Shown here: piece by piece, positions 4,932-5,952 of the stretch
Numbering within the stretch: the first letter of the stretch is position 1
Layout: each line of letters opens with the position of its first letter
DNA from: Ilumatobacteraceae bacterium
GTDB taxonomy: Bacteria > Actinomycetota > Acidimicrobiia > Acidimicrobiales > Ilumatobacteraceae
Length of the DNA: 5,952 nucleotides
Reading direction: 5' to 3'
Assembly: GCA_025456105.1 (NCBI GenBank)
Contig: JALOLG010000112.1
Location: forward strand, 1-5,952
Made by a program: the position numbers and the translations under genes
The notes under the pieces: model-generated
Told to the model about the DNA's origin: nothing
What the model saw: only the letters and a program-made list of their open reading frames with translations
The model's database searches: none

Positions 4932-5952
4932 TCAGAACAGGAAGTAGCGCTGCGCCATCGGGAGCTCGGTCGCCGGCGACTCCGTGACGACCTCGCCGTC
5001 GATGGTGACCGTGAACGAGTCGGGGTCGACGCGGATGTCGGGCAGCGCGTCGTTGAGGATCTGCGACGACTTCCCGAGCGATCTCGTGTCGGCGACCGGC
5101 AGCAGCGTGCGGCGCACCGCGAGGCGGTCGGCGAGCCCGTCGTCGAGCGCGGCGGCCGCCACCCACGACACCGACAGCCCCGGTGCGACGCCGGGTGCGG
5201 CACCGAACATCGGCCTCGGCAGGATCGGCTGCGGCGTCGGGATCGAGGCGTTCGCGTCGCCCATCGCCGCCCACGCGATCAGCCCGCCCTTGATGACGGC
5301 GTGGGCGCGCACCCCGAAGAACGCCGGGTCCCACAGCACGAGGTCGGCGAGCTTGCCCACCTCCACCGACCCCACATCGGCCGCGATGCCGTGCGTGATC
5401 GCCGGGTTGATCGTGTACTTCGCCACGTAGCGGCGCGCCCGCAGGTTGTCGGCCGCACCGTCACCCGGCAGCGCGCCACGGCGGCGCTTCATGACGTGCG
5501 CGGTCTGCCACGTGCGGATCACCACCTCGCCGATGCGACCCATCGCCTGGGAGTCCGAGCCGATCATCGAGATCGCGCCCAGGTCGTGCAGCACGTCCTC
5601 GGCCGCGATCGTCGACGGCCGGATCCGGCTCTCCGCGAACGCGAGGTCCTCGGGCACCGTCGGGTTGAGGTGGTGGCACACCATCAGCATGTCGAGGTGC
5701 TCGTCGACGGTGTTGACGGTGTGCGGGCGGGTCGGGTTGGTCGACGACGGCAGCACGTTGGGGTGGCCGGCCACCGTGATGATGTCGGGCGCGTGCCCGC
5801 CGCCGGCGCCCTCGGTGTGGAAGGTGTGGATCGAGCGGCCGGCGATCGCGGCGAGCGTCGAGTCGACGTAGCCGGCCTCGTTGAGCGTGTCGGTGTGGAT
5901 CGCCACCTGCACGCCCGATTCGTGGGCCACCCGCAGGCACGCGTCGATCGCC
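4932..5952 (-). CDS. ureC: Urease subunit alpha (UreC), C-terminal 339 residues; N-terminus beyond window
   Basis: Catalytic subunit of urease (urea plus water to ammonia and carbamate), an amidohydrolase-fold TIM barrel with two Ni ions. The frame is open to the right edge, and the first residue in the window aligns with about residue 228 of Klebsiella UreC, so roughly 227 residues lie outside. Active-site residues follow the Klebsiella spacing exactly: His in [10 protein letters not shown] (His246; codon 5895-5897), His in [14 protein letters not shown] (His272), Cys-His in [10 protein letters not shown] (Cys319 on the mobile flap, His320) and Asp in GSDSQAMGR (Asp360). The carbamylated Lys217 and the first His pair are outside the window. 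The end, [10 protein letters not shown], is the classic UreC C-terminus. The GTG at 5930 is an internal codon, not a start. There is no sign of frameshift or degradation. Confidence 0.98.
   Translation of the reverse strand, partial: AIDACLRVAHESGVQVAIHTDTLNEAGYVDSTLAAIAGRSIHTFHTEGAGGGHAPDIITVAGHPNVLPSSTNPTRPHTVNTVDEHLDMLMVCHHLNPTVPEDLAFAESRIRPSTIAAEDVLHDLGAISMIGSDSQAMGRIGEVVIRTWQTAHVMKRRRGALPGDGAADNLRARRYVAKYTINPAITHGIAADVGSVEVGKLADLVLWDPAFFGVRAHAVIKGGLIAWAAMGDANASIPTPQPILPRPMFGAAPGVAPGLSVSWVAAAALDDGLADRLAVRRTLLPVADTRSLGKSSQILNDALPDIRVDPDSFTVTIDGEVVTESPATELPMAQRYFLF

Noticed and set aside
2693..4987. 764-codon plus-strand open frame antisense to ureD, ureG and ureF
   Set aside because: Low-complexity Ser/Thr/Arg-rich translation opposite clearly identified urease accessory genes; a GC-driven shadow.
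4932..5930. ureC starting at GTG 5930
   Set aside because: The frame stays open upstream to the window edge and the upstream residues match UreC, so the GTG is an internal valine codon.

Overview
The window is very GC-rich, with almost every third codon position G or C, and all six genes that I support read on the minus strand. Codon usage, frequent GTG starts, stop/start overlaps and the urease gene order without ureE point to a high-GC actinobacterium. An Acidimicrobiia-like lineage is my guess, but no rRNA or other marker is present to fix the taxon.

In transcription order (right to left): the C-terminal 60% of ureC (4932-5952, entering from the right edge), ureF (4243-4926), ureG (3536-4225), ureD/ureH (2728-3534), a Rieske non-heme iron oxygenase (1719-2717) and an HpcH/HpaI-type class II aldolase (979-1722). 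Gaps between these genes are at most 17 nt, and some genes overlap, so they look like one transcription unit. UreC is the catalytic nickel subunit. UreD, UreF and UreG form the chaperone complex that loads nickel into it. No ureE lies between ureC and ureF; instead UreG carries a His-rich N-terminal tail that could supply nickel locally. The Rieske oxygenase and the aldolase are not urease parts. Their tight packing downstream of ureD suggests a joint catabolic job, perhaps on a substrate whose breakdown also yields urea, but that link is inference.

After the aldolase stop comes a 164-nt non-coding stretch (815-978). It holds a long imperfect inverted repeat (916-974), then a cluster of short GC hairpins (866-900) that can fold in two mutually exclusive ways.

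The left end (1-814) carries the start of another minus-strand gene that leaves the window without a stop. It encodes a Cys-free, Ala/Pro/Glu/Gln-rich, probably disordered protein with an 'AGN-x-A' motif reminiscent of proteins associated with extracellular contractile injection systems (eCIS). It then enters a 21-residue tandem repeat with unusual codon usage. This is the least explained part of the window. The urease block is conventional apart from the details listed.
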